Shown here piece by piece: positions 8,313-17,196 of a stretch of 64,000 nt of DNA; the stretch's first letter is position 1, and each line of letters begins with the position of its first letter. The notes beneath the pieces were generated by a model. That model was not told where the DNA came from. It ran no database searches and was given only the letters and a program-made list of their open reading frames with translations. A program made the position numbers and the translations under genes. Source of the stretch: Rhodoferax lacus (GTDB taxonomy: Bacteria; Pseudomonadota; Gammaproteobacteria; Burkholderiales; Burkholderiaceae_C); NCBI RefSeq assembly GCF_003415675.1, contig NZ_QFZK01000002.1:310001-374000 (forward strand). The letters run 5' to 3'.

Positions 8313-8990
8313 GTGGCAACACTCACAACACCAGAGCTATTGCGGCGCGTGCCGCTCTTCGAGCATCTGTCCGATACGCAGGCGGTATCGCTCATGGGTG
8401 CACTCGAGAAAAAGCGCTACAAGCGTTCTGAGCGTCTGGTCGAGGCAGGCCAAAAGACCAACATGCTGTTCGTCATCCTGTCGGGCACGGCCAACGTGGT
8501 CGTCACCAACTCCAGCGGCAAGGAACTTGTCTTGGCCACCCTGGGCGCGGGCGACTGCATTGGCGAAATGAGTTTGCTGGACAACCAGCCGCACTCGGCC
8601 ACCGTGGTCACCGCTACGCAGGTAGACGTGCTGGTACTCACCCGCGACGGATTCAACAGCTGCATATTGCACAACGCCCAGATGGCCGTGGCCGTCATGC
8701 GCGGCTTGGTCAAGCGGTTGCGCAAGGCCAACCAGAAAATTGCATCCCTGGCGCTCTTGAGCGTGTTTGGCCGGGTCGCACGCTACGTGCTTGAAATGGC
8801 CGAAGAAACGCCCAGCGGCCAGCTCATAGTCAGAAAAAAGATATCGCATGCCGCGATTGCCCGCGAGGTGGGTGCCTCGCGTGAAATGGTGAGCAAGGCG
8901 CTCAAGGAATTCGAGGCCCAGGGCTTTATCCGCAAGACGCCCGATGGCATGCTCGCCATCACCGAGCGGCGCACCAAACCCCGGCCATGA
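8313..8990 (+). CDS. Crp/Fnr-family transcriptional regulator
   Basis: The 225-residue protein begins with GTG at 8313. A cyclic-nucleotide-binding jelly roll covers about residues 10-130 (LVEAGQKTNMLFVILSGTA, GDCIGEMSLLDNQPHSATV). After the dimer helix comes a winged helix (about 150-215) with recognition segment ISHAAIAREVGASREMVSKA. There is no N-terminal or internal Cys cluster, so it is not an Fnr-type oxygen sensor. The sequence GEMSLLDNQPHSAT has an Asp-Asn-Gln run where Crp has GELGLF...RSA, so cAMP binding is possible but uncertain. It overlaps the lytic transglycosylase by four bases, which implies coupled translation. Confidence 0.9.
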   Translation: MATLTTPELLRRVPLFEHLSDTQAVSLMGALEKKRYKRSERLVEAGQKTNMLFVILSGTANVVVTNSSGKELVLATLGAGDCIGEMSLLDNQPHSATVVTATQVDVLVLTRDGFNSCILHNAQMAVAVMRGLVKRLRKANQKIASLALLSVFGRVARYVLEMAEETPSGQLIVRKKISHAAIAREVGASREMVSKALKEFEAQGFIRKTPDGMLAITERRTKPRP

Positions 8991-9583
8991 GTTACCCTGC
9001 CTGTGCCCTGCTGCTGGGTGCCTTGATAGGCTGCCAGAGCCATGCACAGGTGTATACCGGCCTGAGCGAGAGTGGCTCGGTGGTGTTGTCCAGCAATCCG
9101 GATGACGCGGCCACCACGCTGCTGATTGCGGCCGAAAAAGTGGTGGTGCAACTGCCCTTGGCCGAACCCGCGTTTTCGAGTGCAGTGCCTGCCAGCTATT
9201 GGCCCTTTATCCAGGAGGCCAGCCTGGCCTACCAGTTGCCCTCGGAGCTTATCCATGCGGTCATCCTGGTGGAGTCCAACTACAACCCGCGCGCCAGGTC
9301 AGCCAAGGGTGCCCAGGGCCTGATGCAGTTGATGCCGGCCACGGCCCGGCGCTTCGGCTTGGCCGACAGCTGGGACCCGCGCCAGAACATCCTTGCCGGC
9401 AGCAAATACCTGCGGTGGCTGATGGACTATTTTGGCGAGGATATGGAGCTGACCGTTGCCGCCTATAACGCGGGTGAGGGTGCGGTGATGCAGGCCGGGC
9501 GCCGGATTCCCCGGTTTGCCGAGACCGAAAAATATGTTCCCAAAGTGCTGTCCATCTATAAGCGGGCCAAGCGCCTGGCCTGA
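8987..9583 (+). CDS. Periplasmic lytic transglycosylase (SLT domain)
   Basis: The 198-residue protein has an N-terminal signal sequence (LLLGALIGCQSHAQ; the Cys could be a lipobox of poor quality) and a C-terminal SLT/goose-lysozyme fold (about 75-190). The catalytic Glu is in HAVILVESNYNP, followed by SAKGAQGLMQLMPATA and AAYNAGEGAV, all diagnostic of Slt70/MltC-like enzymes. It cleaves the MurNAc-GlcNAc bond with anhydro-product formation. Small enzymes of this type often open peptidoglycan for secretion systems and pili. The convergent secretion cluster starts 15 bp away, so service to that machine is plausible. The ATG overlaps the stop of the Crp-type regulator. Confidence 0.9.
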   Translation: MSYPACALLLGALIGCQSHAQVYTGLSESGSVVLSSNPDDAATTLLIAAEKVVVQLPLAEPAFSSAVPASYWPFIQEASLAYQLPSELIHAVILVESNYNPRARSAKGAQGLMQLMPATARRFGLADSWDPRQNILAGSKYLRWLMDYFGEDMELTVAAYNAGEGAVMQAGRRIPRFAETEKYVPKVLSIYKRAKRLA

Positions 9584-9598
9584 CAGGTTGGAGCCACC

Positions 9599-10228
9599 CT
9601 AGCGGGTGCGCGGCACGGGCTGGATGTAACCAGGCGGCGTAGGTGTGTTGGGGCGCGCCTGCGGCGGCAGCGGTACCACAGGGCCTGCCGTTCCAGGGGT
9701 GGTATAGCCCTGGCCTGCGGCCAGCACGGGGTTGGCGGCCGGCAGGGCCGAGCGAAACACCCACTCGGCATATTGCTCCTTGTCCACCATGTCCTTGTCG
9801 CGCAGGGAAAAACCAAAGACCTTGAGGGGCTTGTCAGTGGAGGGGCTGTACACGCCCACCAACTGGCCACTGGGCAGGCGAACCTCGCCCCATTGGGTGC
9901 TGTTGGTGATGGGGTCGGCGTAGAGCTGGCGCAGATGGCGCAGGGGCTTGTCGGGTGTGCGCACGTCCTCCAGCAACTCCTGCAGGCTCAGGGGAAAGCG
10001 CCGCGCTGCGGGCGGCGACTGCAGATAGAAGCGGGTAATGGCCTGGCGAAACTGGTTGCCTACAAACAGCAGTTCCTGCTCTTTTTCGCGCTGGCGTGTC
10101 AGGGTCCAGACCTCCGAGGTGGCGCCCAGGCCAATGCCCAGAATGGCCAGTCCAATCAGCAGCGCGATATAGACAAAACCACCCTGACGGGGAGCCAGGC
10201 TACCACTCGGCATAGGGAATGCCATCAT
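9599..10228 (-). CDS. Minor pseudopilin-like protein lacking Glu5
   Basis: This protein of about 209 residues starts at 10228, where GAAGGTG provides a ribosome binding site. Starts at 10225 or 10213 are possible. The N-terminus has a prepilin-like site RQGG/FVYIALLIGLAILG and one hydrophobic helix. The residue at mature position 5 is Ala, not Glu, as in GspK-type tip pseudopilins. The C-terminus is Pro-rich (PPQARPNTPTPPGYIQP). It is the last gene of the secretion cluster and overlaps the preceding pseudopilin. A role at the pseudopilus tip is inferred from position and the missing Glu. Its soluble domain shows no family I can name. Confidence 0.75.
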   Translation of the reverse strand: MMAFPMPSGSLAPRQGGFVYIALLIGLAILGIGLGATSEVWTLTRQREKEQELLFVGNQFRQAITRFYLQSPPAARRFPLSLQELLEDVRTPDKPLRHLRQLYADPITNSTQWGEVRLPSGQLVGVYSPSTDKPLKVFGFSLRDKDMVDKEQYAEWVFRSALPAANPVLAAGQGYTTPGTAGPVVPLPPQARPNTPTPPGYIQPVPRTR

Positions 10229-10580
10229 CGCCCGCACCTTCGGCGCCGCTGTTGATGTTGTAGACACCGCCGCCCTGGCCGTCTGCGGGGGGAATGATCA
10301 GCCAGGCCTCGGAGCTGTCGGCAATCGGGTCCCAGGGCAGGGTGCGCAAATAGCGTTTGGCCACCAATTCGGCGAGCTGCTCCGGGTAGCGTCCGGTGTC
10401 GGCGTGGAACTTGTCCAGCGCATCGCGGGTGCTGGCCAGATTGGCCTTGAGCACCGTCTCCTTGCTGCGCTCAATCGAGCGGAAATAGCGCGGTGCGGCC
10501 AGCGTGAGCAGCAAGCTGATGATGGTCATGACCACGATCAGCTCGATGAGTGTGAAACCCCGGTGTCGAGTGCGCATCAC
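10200..10580 (-). CDS. Type II secretion pseudopilin (GspG/GspH-like)
   Basis: The 126-residue protein has a short basic leader MMRTRHRG followed by FTLIELIVVMTIISLLL, the classical prepilin peptidase site with Phe1 and Glu5. The rest resembles GspG: NLASTRDALDKFHADTGRYP and LRTLPWDPIADSSEAWLI. It would be processed by a PilD/GspO peptidase, which is not in this window. It overlaps the upstream pseudopilin by four bases and the downstream one by about 29, so translation of the three is coupled. Confidence 0.88.
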   Translation of the reverse strand: MMRTRHRGFTLIELIVVMTIISLLLTLAAPRYFRSIERSKETVLKANLASTRDALDKFHADTGRYPEQLAELVAKRYLRTLPWDPIADSSEAWLIIPPADGQGGGVYNINSGAEGAGDDGIPYAEW

Positions 10581-11071
10581 CAGTCCTTGTAGGCTATGCC
10601 GTTCAGGCCGACGGCGGCCGAGCGCGAGTACACATCAAACACATCCGCGCCGGGCTGTGGATTGGTGGCGGGGCTGGCGTAGCTCCGCAGCCCCCATTGC
10701 GTGGCGCCCTCAGGCCCGGCCTGCGCCATCAGGGGGTCGCGGGGGAGTTTGCGCAGGAAGTACATCATCTGGTCGCGCTTGGGGCTCTTGGCATCGGGCA
10801 CGCCGGTCACCAGAACCTCCAGGGTGGGTGGGTAGCCACTGCCCTTGGTCTCTTCCAGGATGCGGCCCTCGTCCACGGCCTGCTTGTAGTTGTCCAGCGC
10901 GGTGCGTATCTGGCGCAGCGCCTCGCGCAGTTCGCGCTCGTTGCTGCGGCGTTCGGCGAGCTCCAGCATGGGAAACGCGACCGTAGACAGCAAGGCCACG
11001 ATGGTGACCGTTACCAGCATTTCGATCAGCGTGAACCCGCGTGGGCGCACAGATGCGCGCAGGGCTTTCAT
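10577..11071 (-). CDS. Type II secretion pseudopilin (GspG-like, 164 residues)
   Basis: The start is the ATG at 11071, whose ATGA overlaps the secretin stop. The open frame continues further upstream but only as an antisense shadow of the secretin tail. The leader MKALRASVRPRG precedes FTLIEMLVTVTIVALL with Phe1 and Glu5 intact. The soluble part contains ALRQIRTALDNYKQAVDEG and LRKLPRDPLM, like major pseudopilins. It probably forms part of the periplasmic pseudopilus that pushes substrate through the secretin encoded immediately upstream. Confidence 0.87.
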   Translation of the reverse strand: MKALRASVRPRGFTLIEMLVTVTIVALLSTVAFPMLELAERRSNERELREALRQIRTALDNYKQAVDEGRILEETKGSGYPPTLEVLVTGVPDAKSPKRDQMMYFLRKLPRDPLMAQAGPEGATQWGLRSYASPATNPQPGADVFDVYSRSAAVGLNGIAYKDW

Positions 11072-13071
11072 TGTGCGGGCTTGGGGTCCTGCTCGGGCAC
11101 AGCGGTGTCTGCAGCTGGCTCGGCTGCCGGGGCCAGCATGGGCACAGGCGCCAGCAGATTGACTGGGGCGGGTACAGGTGCCGGTGCGGGCACGGCCGGG
11201 CGAGCCAATCTTGAACCCGTAGGAGCCGGAGCTGCAGCGGGTGCGGCTACGGCAGGTGCAGCAGCCGCCGAGGAGGCCGACGAGGCTGACGAAGACGAAG
11301 CCTGGCGGTTGCCAAAGCGCATGTTGTTTTCTGTGCCCGACCACATTTCCAGCAAGTCACTGTCGACCTGGCGGTTGTTGCGGATGATGCGCGGCGTGAT
11401 CGACATGATGATTTCTTTTTTGTTCTTCACATCTGTCTGCTTGCCAAACAGGCGGCCCAGGATCGGGATGTCACCCAGGCCTGGCACGCGCGTGGCGGCG
11501 CTGGTGTCCTCGTCCTGGATCAGGCCGCCAATGACTTCGGTCTGGCCGTCTTTCAGGCGCAGCACGGTGTTCACGCTGCGGGTGCCAATGGTGTAGGCAA
11601 TGGTGCCGGTCTTGGCTGCATCGGCATTGGGGGCACCCGCCGAGCTCACCTCCAGCGCCATGCGGATGGCCACTTCACCGTCGGCGTAAATGGTTGGTTC
11701 GGCCTCAATCTTGATACCCACTTCCACGTACTGCACGCTGGTGTTGTACACCGCCCCCACACCGGTTGTTGCGGTGGAGCCTGGCACGGCTGCGGTGGAG
11801 ATCACGGGCAGGCGGTCACCCACCAGGAACTTGGCCTTTTCCTTGTTGCGTACGCGGATGCGTGGTGTGGCCAGTGTGTTGACGTCCGAGTCGGTCTTTT
11901 TGGCCGTGACCGTCACACCCGTTGTGGACACGAAGTCCCCCCGGCCCAGCGCAGCCAACTGGTCCAGCGTCATCGAGGTCAGGCTGGTGCCAAAGGTGGT
12001 GGGCAGGTCTATGCCCAGGGCCAGGGCGCGGTCGCGCGAGACTTCCATCACATCGACTTCCAGCATCACCTCGGGCTCGGGCTGGTCCATGGCCACGATG
12101 AGCTTCTCGATCATGCGGATGATTTGCGGCGTATCGCGCACCACCAGCGAGTTGGTCTTTTCGTCTATAAAAATGTCTTTGGTCTTGGTCATGGTCTTGA
12201 CCATGGCCATGACGTTTTTCGGGTCCGCATTGGTCATGGCAAAACGGCGGATCTTGAGTTCAGCGTACTCACGCGACTTGGCCTCGGTATCGGCATAGAT
12301 CAGGATCGAGTTCTCGCTCAAGATGCGTTTGGCTGTCTGGGTCTGCATCAGGATCAGGTCGATGGCCTCCTCCACCGGCGTGTCGCGCACAAAGATGGTG
12401 ACCTTCAGGTCGGTCTTGACGTCCTTGTCGAACATCACGTTCAGGCCGGTGGTCTTGGCAATCGCCTCCATCACCATGCGCAGGTTGGCATCGCGGAACT
12501 GCAGGGTGACGGGCTTCTTGCCCTTGAGGTTCAGGGCGGCGCCATTGAGCAGGCTGTTCTGCGCGGTGGCCTGGATGATCTGGCTGCGCAGTGCCAGCGC
12601 ACGCACGTGGGAGGGGTTTTCCACCAGCACGCGGGCTATGGTGTTGCTGGCGGCATCCAGGTCGCCCTTGCCATATTGCAGGGCCGCATCGTCCACGCGG
12701 GCGGACTGGCGGCGTTCGGCGGTGATGTCGTTGCTGGCCTGGCGGGCGGCGATGTTGCCGCGGTCCAGCGTCAGCACGCGGGCATAGCGCTGCAATGCTG
12801 CATCCCAGCGTTGCTCGCTGCGCTCCTTCTCGGCATCGCGCAACAGGCGCGCTGTCAGGGCGTCGCGCTGCAGAATCCAGTCTTTCTTGAAGTTGGCGTT
12901 GCCGGGGTCAGCCTGTTTGGCCTGCTCCAGCTTGCTCAGGCCCTCTTCAAGCTTACCTTCATCGATAAGGGAGAGACCCTCACTGTGCATGCGGTCTGCA
13001 GCACAGCCGGCCAGAGCCAGGGCCAGCAGGGCAGCCAGCACGGTACGGGATGGAAATTTTATTGTTTTCAC
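11068..13071 (-). CDS. gspD: Outer-membrane secretin (GspD/MshL-like lipoprotein)
   Basis: The 667-residue protein has a lipoprotein signal (LALALAGC, Cys22), then TPR-like helices (about 30-160), a short secretin N-domain (VTLQFRDANLRMVMEAIAK, about 185-260), N1-type repeats, and the C-terminal secretin barrel (about 340-590; VPGLGDIPILGRLFG and KKEIIMSITPRII). The last 75 residues are Ala/Pro-rich. It forms the outer-membrane channel of the cluster. Having lipid anchor, TPR and secretin in one chain resembles MshL and the atypical Oxp-type systems more than standard GspD. ATGA overlaps couple it to genes on both sides. Confidence 0.93.
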   Translation of the reverse strand: MKTIKFPSRTVLAALLALALAGCAADRMHSEGLSLIDEGKLEEGLSKLEQAKQADPGNANFKKDWILQRDALTARLLRDAEKERSEQRWDAALQRYARVLTLDRGNIAARQASNDITAERRQSARVDDAALQYGKGDLDAASNTIARVLVENPSHVRALALRSQIIQATAQNSLLNGAALNLKGKKPVTLQFRDANLRMVMEAIAKTTGLNVMFDKDVKTDLKVTIFVRDTPVEEAIDLILMQTQTAKRILSENSILIYADTEAKSREYAELKIRRFAMTNADPKNVMAMVKTMTKTKDIFIDEKTNSLVVRDTPQIIRMIEKLIVAMDQPEPEVMLEVDVMEVSRDRALALGIDLPTTFGTSLTSMTLDQLAALGRGDFVSTTGVTVTAKKTDSDVNTLATPRIRVRNKEKAKFLVGDRLPVISTAAVPGSTATTGVGAVYNTSVQYVEVGIKIEAEPTIYADGEVAIRMALEVSSAGAPNADAAKTGTIAYTIGTRSVNTVLRLKDGQTEVIGGLIQDEDTSAATRVPGLGDIPILGRLFGKQTDVKNKKEIIMSITPRIIRNNRQVDSDLLEMWSGTENNMRFGNRQASSSSASSASSAAAAPAVAAPAAAPAPTGSRLARPAVPAPAPVPAPVNLLAPVPMLAPAAEPAADTAVPEQDPKPAQ

Positions 13072-13625
13072 TGGGAACCCCCGGTGGATAAAGATTGCGA
13101 AGTGCCCAAGGGCAAATAGGTGAGTGTCACTTTGCTGGCCTCAATGCGATCAATGCGGTAGGTGTTTTCAAGCGTTTCGCCCACGCCTGCCGTCAGCACA
13201 CGGTTGCCCCGTACCAGCATGACCACATGGGTATCGCCCTGTGCGAACTGGCCCATGTAGACATAGGGCAGGGCAGGCGCAGTGGGCGGCGGTGTAGGAG
13301 CGGGCGGTGGCGGTGGGGGGGGAGGGGGCGGTGGCGGCGGCGGCGGGGGCACCACCACCCAGGTGCTTTTGGCAAACAGGGTGCTGGCGCTTTTTTCGTT
13401 CAGCGTGCCGCGCTCCTGCGAGCCCTTGAGGGTCTGGTCCAGGCTGGTGGCCGCTGCAACCAGCGGGCTGCTGTCTGCCGCTGAAGCTGGGCGCAACTTG
13501 AGGGTCTTGCCGGCCTTGGCCGGCTCCGACACTGCCTGCTCGTCCGGGCCCGGAGCAAACCAGATCAGGGCCGCCGTCAGTGCAGCGCCTGCGCCTATCA
13601 ACAGTCGGGTGCGCGCAGGTGTCAT
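13068..13625 (-). CDS. GspC/PilP-like inner-membrane protein with a 16-proline run
   Basis: The 185-residue protein has one N-terminal transmembrane helix (LLIGAGAALTAALIWFAPG) and a periplasmic linker containing sixteen consecutive Pro codons (about 13315-13362). The small C-terminal beta domain (PYVYMGQFAQGDTHVVMLV, ENTYRIDRIEASKVTLTYLP) resembles the homology region of GspC/PilP, which contacts the secretin N-domains. It sits between the PilO-like gene and the secretin with four-base overlaps. The polyproline segment is encoded by mixed CCG/CCC/CCA/CCT codons and would need EF-P to translate. It probably spans the periplasm as a stiff rod. Confidence 0.8.
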   Translation of the reverse strand: MTPARTRLLIGAGAALTAALIWFAPGPDEQAVSEPAKAGKTLKLRPASAADSSPLVAAATSLDQTLKGSQERGTLNEKSASTLFAKSTWVVVPPPPPPPPPPPPPPPPAPTPPPTAPALPYVYMGQFAQGDTHVVMLVRGNRVLTAGVGETLENTYRIDRIEASKVTLTYLPLGTSQSLSTGGSQ

Positions 13626-14179
13626 GGCTGTGTGTCCATATAGACCAGGTACACCAGCTTGGCTTCTATGGCCTCGTCGTCCACCTTGTCGCGCTTGAAG
13701 ACGGCGTTCTCCAGAGCCACGGTATTGTTTTCCTGCAGCACGCTGTCCATGAAGCCCAGTACCTGCCTGAAGCTGCCCTTGACCGGCAGCGAGACGCGAA
13801 ACCGCGCCAGCCGGTCGGTGCCGGTCTGCAGGCGCGCGTACTCCCCTGTCTCCAGGGCCAGGCCCTGCTTTTCGGCAGCCTTGTAGATGCGCTGCAGGGT
13901 CTCGGGCAGCTTGTCGGTGGGTGCAAAGCCGCTGTAGAACACACGCAGCTGCTCTTCGTGGTCGAGCGCCGAGTTCACCGGCAAGCTGCTTTTGGTAGCC
14001 ACCTGCTGCTGCAGCGATTGCAGCTTGCGCTGGGTGCTGGCCAGGTCCTTCTCACTGGTTCGCACCAGCGTGTACCAGCCAGCCAGAGCCATCAGCAGCA
14101 GGACTATGCCCAGGCCGCCGGTGATGCCAAGCTGGTCCATGCGGTAGCGCAATTGGCGCTGCAAAGCCACACGCGTCAT
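13622..14179 (-). CDS. PilO-like assembly protein
   Basis: The 185-residue bitopic protein has a short cytoplasmic N-terminus, one membrane helix (LGIVLLLMALAGWYTLV, about 22-38), a coiled coil (KDLASTQRKLQSLQQQVATK) and a ferredoxin-like periplasmic domain. PETLQRIYKAAEKQGL and FRVSLPVKGSFRQVLGFMD are PilO-type. It would pair with the PilN-like protein in the inner-membrane platform. It takes the place of GspM in this atypical system. Overlaps of four bases on both sides show tight coupling. Confidence 0.82.
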   Translation of the reverse strand: MTRVALQRQLRYRMDQLGITGGLGIVLLLMALAGWYTLVRTSEKDLASTQRKLQSLQQQVATKSSLPVNSALDHEEQLRVFYSGFAPTDKLPETLQRIYKAAEKQGLALETGEYARLQTGTDRLARFRVSLPVKGSFRQVLGFMDSVLQENNTVALENAVFKRDKVDDEAIEAKLVYLVYMDTQP

Positions 14180-14709
14180 TCGGCAATCCTCCAGATGGCG
14201 GAGACACGGAAGCGCACCGGCTTCTCCGGCATGTCCTTGTTGATGGCATGCGACTGCAGCACCACCTCGGAGAAGTCGGTGCTGGCCTGCAGGTCGCCCA
14301 CAAACTGCAGCATCGATTCCAGCGTGCGGGCCTCTGCCACCAGCACCACCGAGCCCTTTTGCGTGTCCGGCTCAACCGAGATGAAGGCCACCTTGCCGGC
14401 TATGGAGGACTTGCCCAACTGCACAAAAAACCGTTGCCAGGGCAGGCCGAGTTGCACCGAGGCACTGTGCGCGCGCTGCCAGGCCTGTGCCAGGTCCTTG
14501 GGGTTCATGGCGGCCACTTTGGGGGCCGTGCCCAGGCGGGTCATTTCGGTCTGCACCCGCTGATGCTGCCCGGCCAATGCGGGCACCTGCACCAGCTGCC
14601 AATAGGCCAGCACGCAGGCCAGTGCCAGGGCGCCCAGCAGCAGCACGCTGGCGCGCAGCCAGTAAGTGCTGCGCGGCAGGGCCACCAGATCAAAGTAAAA
14701 GCCCTTCAT
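14176..14709 (-). CDS. PilN-like assembly protein
   Basis: The 177-residue protein begins MKGFYFDLVALPRSTYW, has a membrane helix (ASVLLLGALALACVLAYW, about 20-37), a coiled-coil stalk and a periplasmic alpha/beta domain (KVAFISVEPDTQKGSVVLVA, ESMLQFVGDLQAS). This is the layout of PilN/GspL C-terminal domains. It likely dimerises with the PilO-like protein encoded next and binds the PilM-like protein via its short N-terminus. Four-base overlaps link it to both neighbours. Confidence 0.78.
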   Translation of the reverse strand: MKGFYFDLVALPRSTYWLRASVLLLGALALACVLAYWQLVQVPALAGQHQRVQTEMTRLGTAPKVAAMNPKDLAQAWQRAHSASVQLGLPWQRFFVQLGKSSIAGKVAFISVEPDTQKGSVVLVAEARTLESMLQFVGDLQASTDFSEVVLQSHAINKDMPEKPVRFRVSAIWRIAE

Positions 14710-15524
14710 GTCCTGGCTCCCAGCAGTGCAAAGGCGTACTTGGCGCCGGGCTCGCCGGGCGGCGTTTTCAGGGGTGTGAACAGCACGCCGTCCAGCGTGC
14801 CAAAGGGCAGGTGCTCAAAGGCCGGTGCATGCACAAAAATCTGCAGCAACTGCGATGCCTTCAGGCTGGTAGAGGCCAGCATGATCTCCTGGTGCACGCG
14901 CGCCAGCAGCTCTTGCGGGCTGTCAAACTCGGCATGCACCGAATAGATCCAACTCCAGGCATCGTGGCTCCAGCAGCCCAGCGTCAGGCGCCCCTCTTCC
15001 AGGTTGATGAGCCAGCCACTGGGCCCCAACGCACTGCGGTGGGTTTGCAGGGTGGCGGTAAATGCGGTTTGAACCGAAGCCACCTTGCAGCCGCTTTGCC
15101 CCACATGGTTTTGCAGCAGCGCAAACAGGGTTTTGGGAATGGCAACCGACAGCCGCGACTGGCCAGGCCGCCCGGCGCTGAAGCCGAAGTGCCAGTCCGC
15201 GCTGGCGTTGGCGCCGTACACGTCATCAAAATTGAGCATCGCCATGGCCAGGTCTTCGTCGGCGTTGCGCAGCCCGGCCTGCCAGGGGAAGCAGGCGTAG
15301 CGCGCCAGTTTGTCCGACAGCACCACGTGCAGGCGTGTGGTCTGGGTCTGGCGCACCAGCTCGCCTGCCACGCGCACCAGATCCTGCCAGTTGTCGGCGA
15401 TCTGTATCGAGGCGTTGCGCTGGTGGACTTCCACGGGACGCTGCCCCATGCCCACGGTCTTGACGGCCTGGATGCGGTCCGGCGTGACGTACAGCAGCAG
15501 GGTGTCAGGCGATAAAAGTGACAC
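14706..15524 (-). CDS. PilM/GspL-cytoplasmic-like protein
   Basis: The 272-residue soluble protein begins MSLLSPDTLLLYVTPDRIQAVKT and has an actin-like fold pattern similar to PilM or the cytoplasmic half of GspL. It has no membrane segment. The gene lies exactly where pilM precedes pilN and pilO, and it overlaps gspE by 20 bases. The sequence is weakly conserved and I assign it mainly by position and by the N-terminal strand pattern. It probably couples the ATPase to the PilN/O-like platform. Confidence 0.65.
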   Translation of the reverse strand: MSLLSPDTLLLYVTPDRIQAVKTVGMGQRPVEVHQRNASIQIADNWQDLVRVAGELVRQTQTTRLHVVLSDKLARYACFPWQAGLRNADEDLAMAMLNFDDVYGANASADWHFGFSAGRPGQSRLSVAIPKTLFALLQNHVGQSGCKVASVQTAFTATLQTHRSALGPSGWLINLEEGRLTLGCWSHDAWSWIYSVHAEFDSPQELLARVHQEIMLASTSLKASQLLQIFVHAPAFEHLPFGTLDGVLFTPLKTPPGEPGAKYAFALLGART

Positions 15525-17196
15525 GGTTGATCTCGCTTAATGTGGTTTCGCCGCGGCGCACCAGGTCCAGGGCCGATTCCCGCAGCAGCCGGGTCCCGTT
15601 GGACTGGGCTGCCTTCTTGAGTTGCCGGATCGGCGCACGCGCCACGATCAGCTCGCGGATTTCGTCATTCAGGCTGAGCACCTCGGCAATCGCCTTGCGC
15701 CCCTTGAAGCCGCTGCCACGGCAGTGGCCACAGCCCCGTCCGGCACGAAAGCGCCAGCCGGCTACATCGTCTTCGTGCAGGCCCGAGGCCTTGAGCAGGT
15801 CCGGGGCGGGGTAGTCGTCGTCTTCGCAGTGCTTGCAGTTCACCCGCAGCAGGCGCTGGGCCAACACCCCGTTGAGGGCCGACACCAGGCTGTACATGTC
15901 CACGCCCATGTGCATGAAGCGGCCAATCACGTCAAACACATTGTTGGCGTGCACGGTGGTAAACACCAGGTGGCCGGTGAGGGCCGACTGGATGGCGATC
16001 TGCGCGGTCTCGGAGTCGCGGATTTCACCCACCATGATCTTGTCCGGGTCATGCCGCAGGATGGAGCGCAGGCCACGGGCAAAGGTCAGGCCCTTCTTTT
16101 CGTTCACCGGAATCTGCAGCACGCCGGGCAACTGGTATTCCACCGGGTCTTCAATGGTGACGATCTTTTCCGCACCGGTGTTGATCTCGGAGATGGCCGC
16201 ATACAGCGTGGTGGTCTTGCCGCTGCCGGTGGGGCCGGTGACCAGCATCATGCCGTAGGGTTCGGCGGCCAGTCCGCGCAGCACGGCGGCCACGTCTTCA
16301 TCAAAGCCCAGCGTGGTGAGCTGCAGGCCCTTCATCTGGTCCGAGAGCGACTGCTTGTCCAGAATCCGCAGCACCGCGTCTTCGCCGTGGATGCTGGGAA
16401 TGATGGAGACGCGCAGGTCAATCAGCCGCGCCTGCAGGCTCACCCGAAAGCGCCCGTCCTGCGGCACCCGGCGCTCGGAGATGTCGAGCTCCGACATCAC
16501 CTTGATGCGCGAGATGGTCTGCTCGGCCAGGTCTGACGTAGCCACCGAGCCCACTGTGCTCAGCACGCCGTCGATACGGTACTTGATGACCATGCCAGCG
16601 CTGGTGGACTCCAGGTGGATGTCACTGGCGCCCGCGCGCAGCGCATCAAAGAGGGTGGAGTTGACGAACTTGATAACCGGGCTGGCGTCTTCGCTGATGG
16701 TGCGAAAGCTCAGCTCTTCCACCGACTCGTCCTGCAGGGGCACGCTGCCGCCCTGGCCGCCGCCCAGCGACTCCATGGCGCGCAGGCCTTTTTCCTGGCG
16801 TGTCAGGTAGGCCGTGATGTCGCTGCGGTGCGACAGGCATTTGCTGTAGGCGAAATCCAGGTTGGCATCGGCCCACTGGCGCAGCTTCTGGTCAAACGGG
16901 TCGGAGACGATCAGGTTGACCTGTCCTTCTGTGTCACGCAGCAGCAGGCATTCGTGGCGCAGCATGTCCGGGAAGGACATCAGGTCCATGGCGGCCACCA
17001 TGCTGTTGATGGAGGCCATGGACACCACGGGCAGGCCCACGCGCTGGCCCAGGGCTTCCAGAAACTGGGTGTTGTCGAGTTCCAGGATTTGCTGCAGCGG
17101 CTCCACCATCGGGCGGTTTTCCACCGTGGCCCGGTCCTGTGCCTCACGCATGAGGCCCATGAAGGCCGAGGGGGTGGCGCTGGCTTTGTCGTTCAT
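15505..17196 (-). CDS. gspE: Type II secretion/pilus assembly ATPase
   Basis: The 563-residue protein has an MshE/GspE N-terminal domain (about 25-150), a hinge, and the secretion ATPase core: Walker A GPTGSGKTTTLYAAI (about residue 315), Asp box, Walker B region MVGEIRDSETAQIAIQSALT and a His box HLVFTTVHANN. The Zn-finger-like tetracysteine is present (CKHCEDDD ... CGHCRGSGFKGRKA). It powers pseudopilus assembly from the cytoplasmic face. The N-terminal MshEN-type domain in related ATPases binds c-di-GMP, and c-di-GMP enzymes are frequent in this window. A four-base overlap joins it to gspF. Confidence 0.95.
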   Translation of the reverse strand: MNDKASATPSAFMGLMREAQDRATVENRPMVEPLQQILELDNTQFLEALGQRVGLPVVSMASINSMVAAMDLMSFPDMLRHECLLLRDTEGQVNLIVSDPFDQKLRQWADANLDFAYSKCLSHRSDITAYLTRQEKGLRAMESLGGGQGGSVPLQDESVEELSFRTISEDASPVIKFVNSTLFDALRAGASDIHLESTSAGMVIKYRIDGVLSTVGSVATSDLAEQTISRIKVMSELDISERRVPQDGRFRVSLQARLIDLRVSIIPSIHGEDAVLRILDKQSLSDQMKGLQLTTLGFDEDVAAVLRGLAAEPYGMMLVTGPTGSGKTTTLYAAISEINTGAEKIVTIEDPVEYQLPGVLQIPVNEKKGLTFARGLRSILRHDPDKIMVGEIRDSETAQIAIQSALTGHLVFTTVHANNVFDVIGRFMHMGVDMYSLVSALNGVLAQRLLRVNCKHCEDDDYPAPDLLKASGLHEDDVAGWRFRAGRGCGHCRGSGFKGRKAIAEVLSLNDEIRELIVARAPIRQLKKAAQSNGTRLLRESALDLVRRGETTLSEINRVTFIA

